Part shown: one piece after another, positions 7,472 to 12,973 of the stretch
Layout: the number at the start of each line of letters is the position of its first letter
How positions within the stretch are numbered: position 1 is the stretch's first letter
NCBI GenBank assembly: GCA_004357005.1
Contig: SMWH01000157.1
Coordinates: 1-12,973, forward strand
Length of the DNA: 12,973 nucleotides
Direction: 5' to 3'
Source: Gammaproteobacteria bacterium
GTDB taxonomy: Bacteria > Pseudomonadota > Gammaproteobacteria > SMWH01
The notes under the pieces: model-generated
Told to the model about the DNA's origin: nothing
Seen by the model: only the letters and a program-made list of their open reading frames with translations
The model's database searches: none
Translations under genes and position numbers: made by a program

Positions 7472-8305
7472 ATGGACCTTTTGAGTGGTTCTGTCCTGAC
7501 GGTTCTCGCTCTGTTCCTGTTTGGGCTGGTGACCCTTTTCAAGGGTGTCAAAACCGTTCCCCAGGGGTATGAGCATACGGTCGAGAGGTTTGGGCGTTAT
7601 CTTAGAACGCTGCGTCCCGGGTTGGCTATCATCCTTCCCTATATTGACCGCGTCGGTCGCAAGGTGAACATGATGGAACGCGTGTTGGAGGTTCCGTCCC
7701 AGGAAGTCATTACCCGCGACAACGCGGTGGTAGGGGTGGATGGGGTCGTGTTCTTCCAGGTGCTCGACGCCGCGAAGGCGGCGTACGAAGTGGCGAACCT
7801 GGAGCACGCCATGCTCAATCTGACCATGACCAATATCCGTACGGTTCTGGGGGCCCTGGATCTGGACGAATCCCTGTCCAAGCGTGATGAAATCAACGCC
7901 CGGCTCCTTCGTGTCGTGGACGAGGCTACTTCACCCTGGGGCGTGAAAGTCACGCGTATCGAGATCAAGGACATTGCGCCGCCACAGGACCTGGTGGAGG
8001 CCATGGCCCGGCAGATGAAAGCCGAACGTGACAAGCGCGCGACCATTCTCAAGGCCGAAGGCCAGCGGCAGGCCGAAATCCTTGGTGCCGAAGGCGAGAA
8101 ACGGGCGGCCGTTCTGGACGCTGAAGGCCGCAAAGAAGCGGCGTTTCGTGATGCCGAAGCCCGGGAGAGGCTGGCGGAGGCCGAAGCCGCTGCTACGCAG
8201 ATGGTCTCCGAAGCCATCGCCAAGGGTGACGTGCAGGCCATCAACTATTTTATCGCGCAGCGATACACCGACGCGTTGAAGGAAATTGCTGCGGCCGACA
8301 ATTAG
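7472..8305 (+). CDS. qmcA: QmcA-like SPFH (stomatin/prohibitin) membrane protein, ends at an amber codon before its conserved tail
   Basis: A 277-residue membrane-anchored SPFH protein. Residues 3-23 form the N-terminal membrane segment. The SPFH domain follows with VPQGYEHTVERFGRY (29-43), SQEVITRDNAVV, NIRTVLGALDLDESLSKRD and PWGVKVTRIEIKDI. An Ala/Glu-rich coiled-coil region with repeated AEG motifs covers about residues 190-250. QmcA-type proteins form membrane-associated oligomers and pair with NfeD proteins, as here. E. coli QmcA is 305 residues and ends with a tail containing a MPLEASSLMG-type motif. Here a TAG at 8303-8305 stops translation just before that tail, while the tail is still readable in the same frame downstream. 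Most of the protein is intact, so it is probably functional, possibly with altered oligomerisation. Confidence 0.9.
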   Translation: MDLLSGSVLTVLALFLFGLVTLFKGVKTVPQGYEHTVERFGRYLRTLRPGLAIILPYIDRVGRKVNMMERVLEVPSQEVITRDNAVVGVDGVVFFQVLDAAKAAYEVANLEHAMLNLTMTNIRTVLGALDLDESLSKRDEINARLLRVVDEATSPWGVKVTRIEIKDIAPPQDLVEAMARQMKAERDKRATILKAEGQRQAEILGAEGEKRAAVLDAEGRKEAAFRDAEARERLAEAEAAATQMVSEAIAKGDVQAINYFIAQRYTDALKEIAAADN

Positions 8306-8407
8306 AAGGTCATATTCATGCCCCTCGAAGCCACCAGCCTCATCGGTACGCTGGGTGGTATCGGTGAATTGGCGAAAAGCCGCCATGAGCAAGCAGGGGT
8401 AACCGGG
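8306..8407 (+). other. Conserved QmcA C-terminal tail, encoded in frame after the amber codon
   Basis: These 34 codons read KVIFMPLEATSLIGTLGGIG and then end in ELAKSRHEQAGVTG. E. coli QmcA, from memory, has KVVMMPLEASSLMGSIAGIA in the same place. The stretch is in frame with both the qmcA body and nfeD, with no stop before the nfeD start. An ATG at 8318 (Met of MPLEA) with AAGG eight bases upstream could start translation here and give NfeD a 30-residue leader. Otherwise the stretch is silent or is reached by readthrough of the TAG. Confidence 0.75.
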
Positions 8408-8854
8408 ATGATGAGTTATCTTGATTCGATTGTTTTCTGGCACTGGTTTGTCGCCGCGTTGGTGCTCGGCGTGCTGGAAATGTTGTTGCCGGGGGTGTTG
8501 TTTCTCTGGCTGGGCATTGCAGCGGCTGTTGTGGGCGTGATTCTGCTGGCTGTTCCCGGGCTGGGCTGGGAGTGGCAGCTCGTGTTCTTCACCGTCGTGT
8601 CCATCGCCAGCGTCGTTGCCTGGCACCGCTTTCGCCCGCAACTTGCCGATACGGATCAACCGCATCTGAACCGGCGCGGTGAACGGTATGTGGGTCGGGT
8701 GCTGACGCTGGATGAAGCCATCGTCAACGGCGTGGGCAAGGTACGCGTGGATGACAGCACCTGGAAGGTGAACGGTGCTGATGTGGATGCCGGGACTCGC
8801 GTACGCGTGACGGGCGTGCAGGGAACGGTGCTTCAGGTCGTACCCGCCGAGTAG
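8408..8854 (+). CDS. NfeD-family membrane protein, partner of the SPFH protein
   Basis: A 148-residue short-form NfeD protein, like the E. coli partner of QmcA (YbbJ). Three membrane segments lie at about residues 8-28, 30-50 and 56-72, with the LPGVLFLWLGIAAA and GLGWEWQ motifs usual in the family. A small soluble OB-fold domain follows (86-148: HLNRRGERYVGR, NGVGKVRVDDSTWKV, GTRVRVTGVQGTVLQV). NfeD proteins are thought to help assemble or steer SPFH complexes in the membrane. The ATG at 8408 has AGGGG eight bases upstream and fits the family length; a second ATG follows at once at 8411. The frame is also open back to 8306 through the QmcA tail, so a longer form starting at 8318 is possible. 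The stop codon lies at the edge of a REP-like repeat. Confidence 0.87.
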   Translation: MMSYLDSIVFWHWFVAALVLGVLEMLLPGVLFLWLGIAAAVVGVILLAVPGLGWEWQLVFFTVVSIASVVAWHRFRPQLADTDQPHLNRRGERYVGRVLTLDEAIVNGVGKVRVDDSTWKVNGADVDAGTRVRVTGVQGTVLQVVPAE

Positions 8855-8893
8855 GAGCGGTTTCCGGCGTAGGAGCGGCTCCAGCCGCGATTC
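8854..8893. repeat. REP-like repeat, copy 1
   Basis: It begins GGAGCGGTTTCCGGCGTAGG and holds the hairpin GCGGCT (8875-8880) / AGCCGC (8883-8888) with a CC loop. It matches the copy at 8939-8980 except for one substitution inside, a two-T length difference in the loop and one base near the end. It starts on the last base of nfeD. In convergent gaps such hairpins can slow transcript decay or terminate both ways. Confidence 0.75.
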
Positions 8894-8938
8894 TTCGCAA
8901 GTCGCGCCAAGATGGCGTTTCCGCAAAGGCAGACCGGG

Positions 8939-8980
8939 GGAGCGGTTTCCGGTGTAGGAGCGGCTTTCCAGCCGCGACTC
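8939..8980. repeat. REP-like repeat, copy 2
   Basis: A direct copy of the unit at 8854-8893, starting 85 bases later. The hairpin is GCGGCT (8960-8965) / AGCCGC (8970-8975) with a TTCC loop. Its last two bases overlap the stop codon of the DUF3224 gene on the other strand. Between the copies lies one more small inverted repeat, CGCCA (8905-8909) / TGGCG (8913-8917). Confidence 0.75.
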
Positions 8981-9383
8981 AGAGATCGTAGTCGAACGCG
9001 AAGCGGTACTCGTCCTGGTGTTTCGCGGAGAAGGCGACGGCCCCGGTCAACCCGGTCAGTTCGCCCGTGCCTGAGCCCGGAACGACGGACCAGACTGAAT
9101 TGACTTCACCGTTGCTGAACGTGCCCCGGTGTTCGAACACGAAGGTACCGGTCTTTCCCGCTACGCTGCCGGTCACGAGTTCAAAACCCGAAAAAACGGC
9201 TGAGCCGTCCGCCGCATAACCCATCAGGTACTCGACGATTCCTTCACCGCTCAGGTCACCTTGATAAGCTTTTGTAACCCTGGCGCGGTTGACCTTCCCG
9301 CCGTTGTCCTGTTCGAGAACGGTGTTCTCCTCCCATTCGGAAATCCTGAATTTGCAGTGTGCGCTGGTGTGGTGATCATGCAT
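8979..9383 (-). CDS. DUF3224-domain protein
   Basis: A 134-residue soluble protein of the DUF3224 family, small beta-rich proteins of unknown function. It begins with a His-rich leader (MHDHHTSAH), then the family features in order: KVNRARVTKAYQGDLSGEG, EYLMGYAADGSAVFSGFELV, GSVAGKTGTFVFEHRGTF and the closing GTGELTGLTGAVAF and YRFAFDYDL. No signal peptide or membrane segment is seen. The ATG at 9383 has GAGG eight bases upstream. The stop of the S9 peptidase gene is 10 bases upstream, so the two form an operon. Its stop codon overlaps a REP-like repeat. The role is not known. Confidence 0.82.
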   Translation of the reverse strand: MHDHHTSAHCKFRISEWEENTVLEQDNGGKVNRARVTKAYQGDLSGEGIVEYLMGYAADGSAVFSGFELVTGSVAGKTGTFVFEHRGTFSNGEVNSVWSVVPGSGTGELTGLTGAVAFSAKHQDEYRFAFDYDL

Positions 9384-9393
9384 TCATGATACC

Positions 9394-11412
9394 TCAGGGC
9401 GTGCTGTCCAAGCCGGATGCCTGGGTGACACGGGTGTCGCCGGACAGCCAGGTGCGGAAGAACTGCAAGGTCGCCGCATCCACGAAGTCAATGTTGGAGG
9501 TTCGCCGGAGCACATGCCCTTCATCACGAGCCAGCACATACCAGACAATGCCCCCGCCGGAGCGAACGGCCCGGACAATCTGTTCGGCCTCGGTGTGCGG
9601 AACCCTCGGGTCGTTGAGCCCCTGCACAACCATGAGGGGAGCGCGAATGTTTGCCGCGTTGGTCGTCGGCGAAATCCTGTTGAGATACGCCGCCATGGCC
9701 GGATCCTGTTCATCGCCGTACTCGGTCCGTCGCAGATCCTTGCGTGATTCCGCCAGACCGTTGAGAAAAGTCACAAAGTTGCTGATTCCCGCGATGTCCA
9801 CGCCACAACACACTCGATCCGGATAACGCGCCATCGTGGCCAGTACCATGTAGCCGCCATAGGATGCCCCGTACAAACCGACCCGGCTGGCGTCGAAATC
9901 CTTTTGCTCGGCTATCCAGTCCAGCAGTGCACCGATGTCCTTGACCGCGTCTTCGCGCTTGAAACCGTTGTCGAGCAGAGTATAGGTACGACCGTATCCG
10001 GTGGACCCGCGGACGTTCGGTGCTATTACCACAGCGCCCAACTCGTTCACCCAGGTCTGAATCGAGCGTGAGAAAAACGGCTGGGTCTGCGATTCGGGAC
10101 CGCCATGAATGTAGATGATCACCGGTACCGGGTCCGAAACCTTTTCCGGGCGGTAGATGAATGCGGGGATCTGACGCGGGTCTCCGTTGTCGTCCTTGTC
10201 AAAGGTCCGATAACGGATCAGTTCCGGCTCCACGTAGCGCGCGGAATTTTCCGTTGTGTTGCTTGAGACGAACCAGCGCACCAGTTCGCGGGTATCCACG
10301 TCGAAGGTATAGATCGCGCGACCGTGTGCCGCGCTGTTGATGGTGATAGCAAGCCTCTTGTTGTCCGGGTTGAACTTGATGCCGTCCACCCGGGCCACCG
10401 GGAGTTCGGGTCCGCGCATGTGCTTTCCGCCGCTGGTTCGGTACAGACCGATACGATCGATCCCGTCGTCGTTGACGATATAGGCCAGCCAATGGCCATC
10501 CGGCGACATGTCAAAAGTCTTGATGTCCCACGGTATGTGGCGGGTTACATCACGCATTTTGCGTGGCTTGAGCCGGACCGAGCCGATGTTGCGCGGGATG
10601 CGGTAATAATAAAGGTGTGCAAACTCCTCGCCGACATCCGATACCAGATACATGGAATAGGAATTGTTCGCGAAACGCCCGGTTGTGTAGAGGGCGGGGC
10701 CTCCATAGCGGTTTATTCGATTAATGCGGTTGTTGCGCAAATCCAGCACGTACATTCTGCTGCGGGTGGCCGAGATCACATCCATCACCAGCAGCCGCTG
10801 ATCATGATCGTCCCAATCGAGCGCCACCCACGCGCCGGCTTCGGTGAACAGGGGTGTCAGTTCATCCGGGCGGTCCGGGTATCCGATGAAAATATCCGCG
10901 TTCAGCCCGTTGCGCGCGTTGGTGGTATAAGCATAGCGATCCCCCTTGTTGGCCCAGAGCACGTGGGTGTTGCGTGACTGGCCATCGGTCAGTGGCGTCA
11001 CCGCACCGGTGGTCATGTCCCGGTAATACAGTTGATAGCGTTCATCGCCGTTCTGATCCTTGATAAAGATCATCCCGTTGCGCTCGGGCGCCGGTGAGTA
11101 GCTGGCTTCCCACACCGCATCCGCGTAGTCGGTAATCTGACGGGGTTCGGCGCCTGGCGCCTCCAGCACGAACAACTGCCGCGTTTCACCCGAACGGGTG
11201 GTGATGATCATGTCCCGACCATCGGCGCTCCAGTCCACAAACCGGGTCAGGTCCGCACTGCCATAATGGCGAACCGTGCTCACGGCTTCGGCGGAGATCG
11301 GTGGGAGCCCGTCCAGTACCAGGTTGTCGGATGAACGTGTTATTGGCGCCCACAGGGTCATGGCCAGCAGCCCGAGCAGGTTGCAGGCGAGTGTCTCCTT
11401 ATGTGAATTCAA
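9394..11412 (-). CDS. Exported S9 (prolyl oligopeptidase family) serine peptidase
   Basis: About 672 residues: a signal peptide, a beta-propeller region (about 50-400) and a C-terminal alpha/beta hydrolase domain that cuts peptides, often after proline or in the acylaminoacyl/dipeptidyl style. The catalytic triad is Ser517 in GASYGGY, Asp601 in GLNDPRVP and His633 in DEGHVLRR, with normal spacing. HGGPESQ and NVRGSTGYGR are also family marks. The start is uncertain. TTG 11412 gives a clean signal peptide (MNSHKETLACNLLGLLAMTL), and a candidate promoter at 11429-11458 would start transcription near 11422. A GTG at 11445 gives 683 residues but would lie upstream of that transcript. AAGGAG at 11395-11400 has no usual start codon at the right distance. 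It is followed by the DUF3224 gene after 10 bases. Confidence 0.9.
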   Translation of the reverse strand: MNSHKETLACNLLGLLAMTLWAPITRSSDNLVLDGLPPISAEAVSTVRHYGSADLTRFVDWSADGRDMIITTRSGETRQLFVLEAPGAEPRQITDYADAVWEASYSPAPERNGMIFIKDQNGDERYQLYYRDMTTGAVTPLTDGQSRNTHVLWANKGDRYAYTTNARNGLNADIFIGYPDRPDELTPLFTEAGAWVALDWDDHDQRLLVMDVISATRSRMYVLDLRNNRINRINRYGGPALYTTGRFANNSYSMYLVSDVGEEFAHLYYYRIPRNIGSVRLKPRKMRDVTRHIPWDIKTFDMSPDGHWLAYIVNDDGIDRIGLYRTSGGKHMRGPELPVARVDGIKFNPDNKRLAITINSAAHGRAIYTFDVDTRELVRWFVSSNTTENSARYVEPELIRYRTFDKDDNGDPRQIPAFIYRPEKVSDPVPVIIYIHGGPESQTQPFFSRSIQTWVNELGAVVIAPNVRGSTGYGRTYTLLDNGFKREDAVKDIGALLDWIAEQKDFDASRVGLYGASYGGYMVLATMARYPDRVCCGVDIAGISNFVTFLNGLAESRKDLRRTEYGDEQDPAMAAYLNRISPTTNAANIRAPLMVVQGLNDPRVPHTEAEQIVRAVRSGGGIVWYVLARDEGHVLRRTSNIDFVDAATLQFFRTWLSGDTRVTQASGLDSTP

Positions 11413-11428
11413 GGCCAAAAGCGGTTGA

Positions 11429-11458
11429 ATCAAAAGGCGTTCCACCGAATACTGTCAA
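11429..11458 (-). promoter_or_regulatory. Candidate sigma70 promoter for the S9 peptidase operon
   Basis: Read leftwards, a perfect -35 box TTGACA (11458-11453) is followed after 18 bases by TTTGAT (11434-11429, four of six -10 bases). If used, transcription starts near 11422, which would rule out the GTG at 11445 as the start. The -35 box touches a GC-rich inverted repeat. Confidence 0.4.
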
Positions 11459-11474
11459 GCCCCGCCGCGGGGCT
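11458..11474. promoter_or_regulatory. GC-rich inverted repeat between divergent genes
   Basis: AGCCCC (11458-11463) and GGGGCT (11469-11474) flank a GCCGC centre. It abuts the -35 box of the leftward promoter and lies 42 bases before the rightward start. It could be an operator for both genes. It lacks a T-run on either side, so a terminator is less likely. Confidence 0.35.
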
Positions 11475-11503
11475 CAAGTGCGTAGTAGTCATCAAGCCAC
11501 GTT

Positions 11504-11508
11504 AAGGA
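11504..11508 (+). promoter_or_regulatory. Ribosome binding site of the M3-like gene
   Basis: AAGGA with seven bases to GTG 11516. It favours this GTG over the in-frame ATGs at 11534 and 11540, which have no such site at a suitable distance. Confidence 0.65.
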
Positions 11509-11515
11509 CCGGATA

Positions 11516-12973
11516 GTGTCTGTGCGTCTGACAATGGTCATGGCCGGCCTGTTTTTGTACCTCGGCGCCGAAACAGCCGCAGCCCGGGGTTACCCGGAAG
11601 GGGCGCCCCAAGGTTACCCCCCAGGTGATCCACAAGGGTACCAATGGGATCTGGAGGCCTTGTATGACGGTCCGGAGCCCTGGAATGCCGCACTTTTGGC
11701 CCTGGTGGAGCGTTCCGATGCCTTGGAAGCCTGTGCCGGTCAATTGACCCCTCTGTTGACTCAGGGGCCTGAGAAGCTGGCGGGCTGCCTCAAGATTCGT
11801 ATTGAAGCTGCCGGCCTGGCCCTGCGGACCAGGACCTGGGCGGAACTCCAGGTCTTCGACGGGCTGCTTGGCATCGAGCGGGTGGAAAACTGGAATCGCA
11901 CCATGGCTCCCCACCGCGGTGTTTTCGACCGCTTTGATGCGGCTGCGGCGCGTGTGGATCCGGTCGCTGTGGACAGCTTGCCGGAGGCGGACGTCTACCG
12001 GGACTGGCTGGATGGGTTGCGGCGCAATGTGGCCCACGTTCCGGTGCAACAAGCCGCCGCCCAGGCGGTCGCGGATACGGCTCGTCCCTTCAACGCGGTC
12101 TATGGGGCCATTACCGGGGAACCGTTGGCCTGGCCCGGGGTGACTTTGTCCGATGGCCGATTTGCGCGGGTCGACCCGCTTTCCTACCCGCATCTGCTGT
12201 GGCGGCCTGATCCGGACGACCGCCACCGCGCCAACGAACTGTATTGGGCCGCCTGGGATCTTTCTTTGCATGCCCTTGCCGCGAATCTTGACGGACGCGT
12301 TCAGGCCGACGCGCGGATAGCCCGGGCACAGGCCTTCTCCAGCGTGCTGGATGCGGAGTTGTTCCGGGCAGGCCTGCCGGGTGACACGCTGTCCCGGGTG
12401 AGAGACCTGACGAATCAGGCCGGCGATACCCTCGGCACCTGGTTTCGTTTGCGTGGCTACGTATTGGGGACCGGCAAGCTCAGCGCGGCGGATATGCACG
12501 TTCCGCTGGGGCCGGTGCCGGGCTACACCCTGGCCGAAGCCCGGGGGATTCTGGTTGAAGCGTTGGCGCCACTCCACGGCCGGGCCGCGCAATTGATCGA
12601 TCAGGGTTTCGATAACGGCTGGTTACAGTTAACCCCCGGGCATGAGGCTTTTGTCGCCCATGCCGGGCCCGGTACGCATCCTTATATTGGCATCGACTAC
12701 CTCGGCGATGTGCTGTCCCTGCTTGAGCTGGCCAGGGTTTGGGGGATCGCTTTGCACATGCATTTTTCCGATCGTGCCCAGCCCCCCGCGTTGGCCGCCA
12801 CCTGGCCGCTGCTCAACGACACCTTCGGGACCGCGTCCGAACTGCTGATCGTGGATTACCTGAGTCTCGGTTCGCAAACCAACGAGCAGAAACTCGCCTG
12901 GCTCAGCATCGCGCAGGATCTGTGGTACCGGCGTTTTTTTCGTCCGGCGGCCCTGGCGGATTTCGAACGAAGC
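11516..12973 (+). CDS. Exported M3 oligoendopeptidase F-like protein lacking the HExxH zinc motif (C-terminus outside window)
   Basis: 486 residues are visible. The leader MSVRLTMVMAGLFLYLGAET is a signal peptide, followed by a Gly/Pro/Tyr-rich stretch with GYP and QGY repeats. The rest follows oligoendopeptidase F (family M3B): WDLEALYDGPEPWNAAL near the start, then FNAVYGAITGEPLAWPGVTL, then a helical region with a LGTGKLSAADMHVPLGP motif, and the active-site approach GTHPYIGIDYLGDVLSLLEL (386-405). Active members then have HExxH. Here the matching residues 407-411 are Arg-Val-Trp-Gly-Ile, so both zinc-binding His and the catalytic Glu are gone. The third ligand Glu appears to be Asp within LLNDTFGTASELLIVDYL. 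It should not act as a zinc peptidase. It may bind peptides or partner the divergent S9 peptidase. GTG 11516 is chosen for its ribosome site and complete signal peptide. Confidence 0.8.
   Translation, partial: MSVRLTMVMAGLFLYLGAETAAARGYPEGAPQGYPPGDPQGYQWDLEALYDGPEPWNAALLALVERSDALEACAGQLTPLLTQGPEKLAGCLKIRIEAAGLALRTRTWAELQVFDGLLGIERVENWNRTMAPHRGVFDRFDAAAARVDPVAVDSLPEADVYRDWLDGLRRNVAHVPVQQAAAQAVADTARPFNAVYGAITGEPLAWPGVTLSDGRFARVDPLSYPHLLWRPDPDDRHRANELYWAAWDLSLHALAANLDGRVQADARIARAQAFSSVLDAELFRAGLPGDTLSRVRDLTNQAGDTLGTWFRLRGYVLGTGKLSAADMHVPLGPVPGYTLAEARGILVEALAPLHGRAAQLIDQGFDNGWLQLTPGHEAFVAHAGPGTHPYIGIDYLGDVLSLLELARVWGIALHMHFSDRAQPPALAATWPLLNDTFGTASELLIVDYLSLGSQTNEQKLAWLSIAQDLWYRRFFRPAALADFERS

Noticed and set aside
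7931..8926. 331-codon open frame on the minus strand opposite qmcA-nfeD
   Set aside because: It is antisense to two well-recognised genes and begins in the repeat region; no domain seen.
11492..12592. 366-codon open frame on the minus strand opposite the M3-like gene
   Set aside because: The plus-strand frame has a signal peptide, ribosome site and family motifs; this one is rich in Gly, Arg, Pro and Gln with no recognisable domain.
1..12973. CRISPR arrays, tRNA or rRNA genes, insertion sequences, phage or defence genes
   Set aside because: Reading both strands showed no regular spaced repeats, no tRNA-like arms with flanking conserved bases, and no transposase, integrase or defence protein motifs.

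Overview
This 12,973-base, GC-rich window carries twelve protein-coding regions and looks like the chromosome of a gammaproteobacterium. The lineage is inferred from close matches, by memory, to the E. coli proteins SrkA and QmcA and from REP-like repeats of the type seen in that class. No tRNA, rRNA, CRISPR array, transposase or phage gene was seen.

Left arm (1-7321, minus strand): a tightly packed run that reads as one operon from 7321 leftwards. The order is a DUF2007/zinc-ribbon protein, the stress-response kinase SrkA, a YheT-like alpha/beta hydrolase, two tandem TPR-sulfotransferases, and an exported PQQ-type sugar (sorbosone-like) dehydrogenase cut by the window edge. Gaps are -3 to about 20 bases, except near the hydrolase, whose start codon is unclear. 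The two sulfotransferases differ sharply. The downstream one keeps the PAPS-binding loop, while the upstream one has lost it and other active-site residues, so they look like an enzyme plus a non-catalytic paralogue.

Centre (7322-8978): a divergent regulatory region with a good palindrome and a sigma70-like promoter, then a plus-strand membrane pair, a QmcA-like SPFH (stomatin/prohibitin) protein and an NfeD-family partner. An in-frame TAG ends QmcA just before its conserved C-terminal tail. The tail is still encoded downstream and runs without a stop into NfeD. The pair is followed by two REP-like hairpin repeats that fill the gap to the convergent gene.

Right arm (8979-12973): a minus-strand pair (exported S9 prolyl-oligopeptidase-family peptidase, then a small DUF3224 protein). 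Divergent from it is an exported protein with the architecture of M3 oligoendopeptidase F whose zinc-binding HExxH motif has been replaced. A compact GC-rich inverted repeat lies between the two divergent genes.

The most notable theme is degenerate enzymes: a sulfotransferase-like protein without a PAPS loop next to an intact paralogue, and an M3-like protein without its metal site next to an intact secreted peptidase. The amber codon between qmcA and nfeD is the third point of interest.
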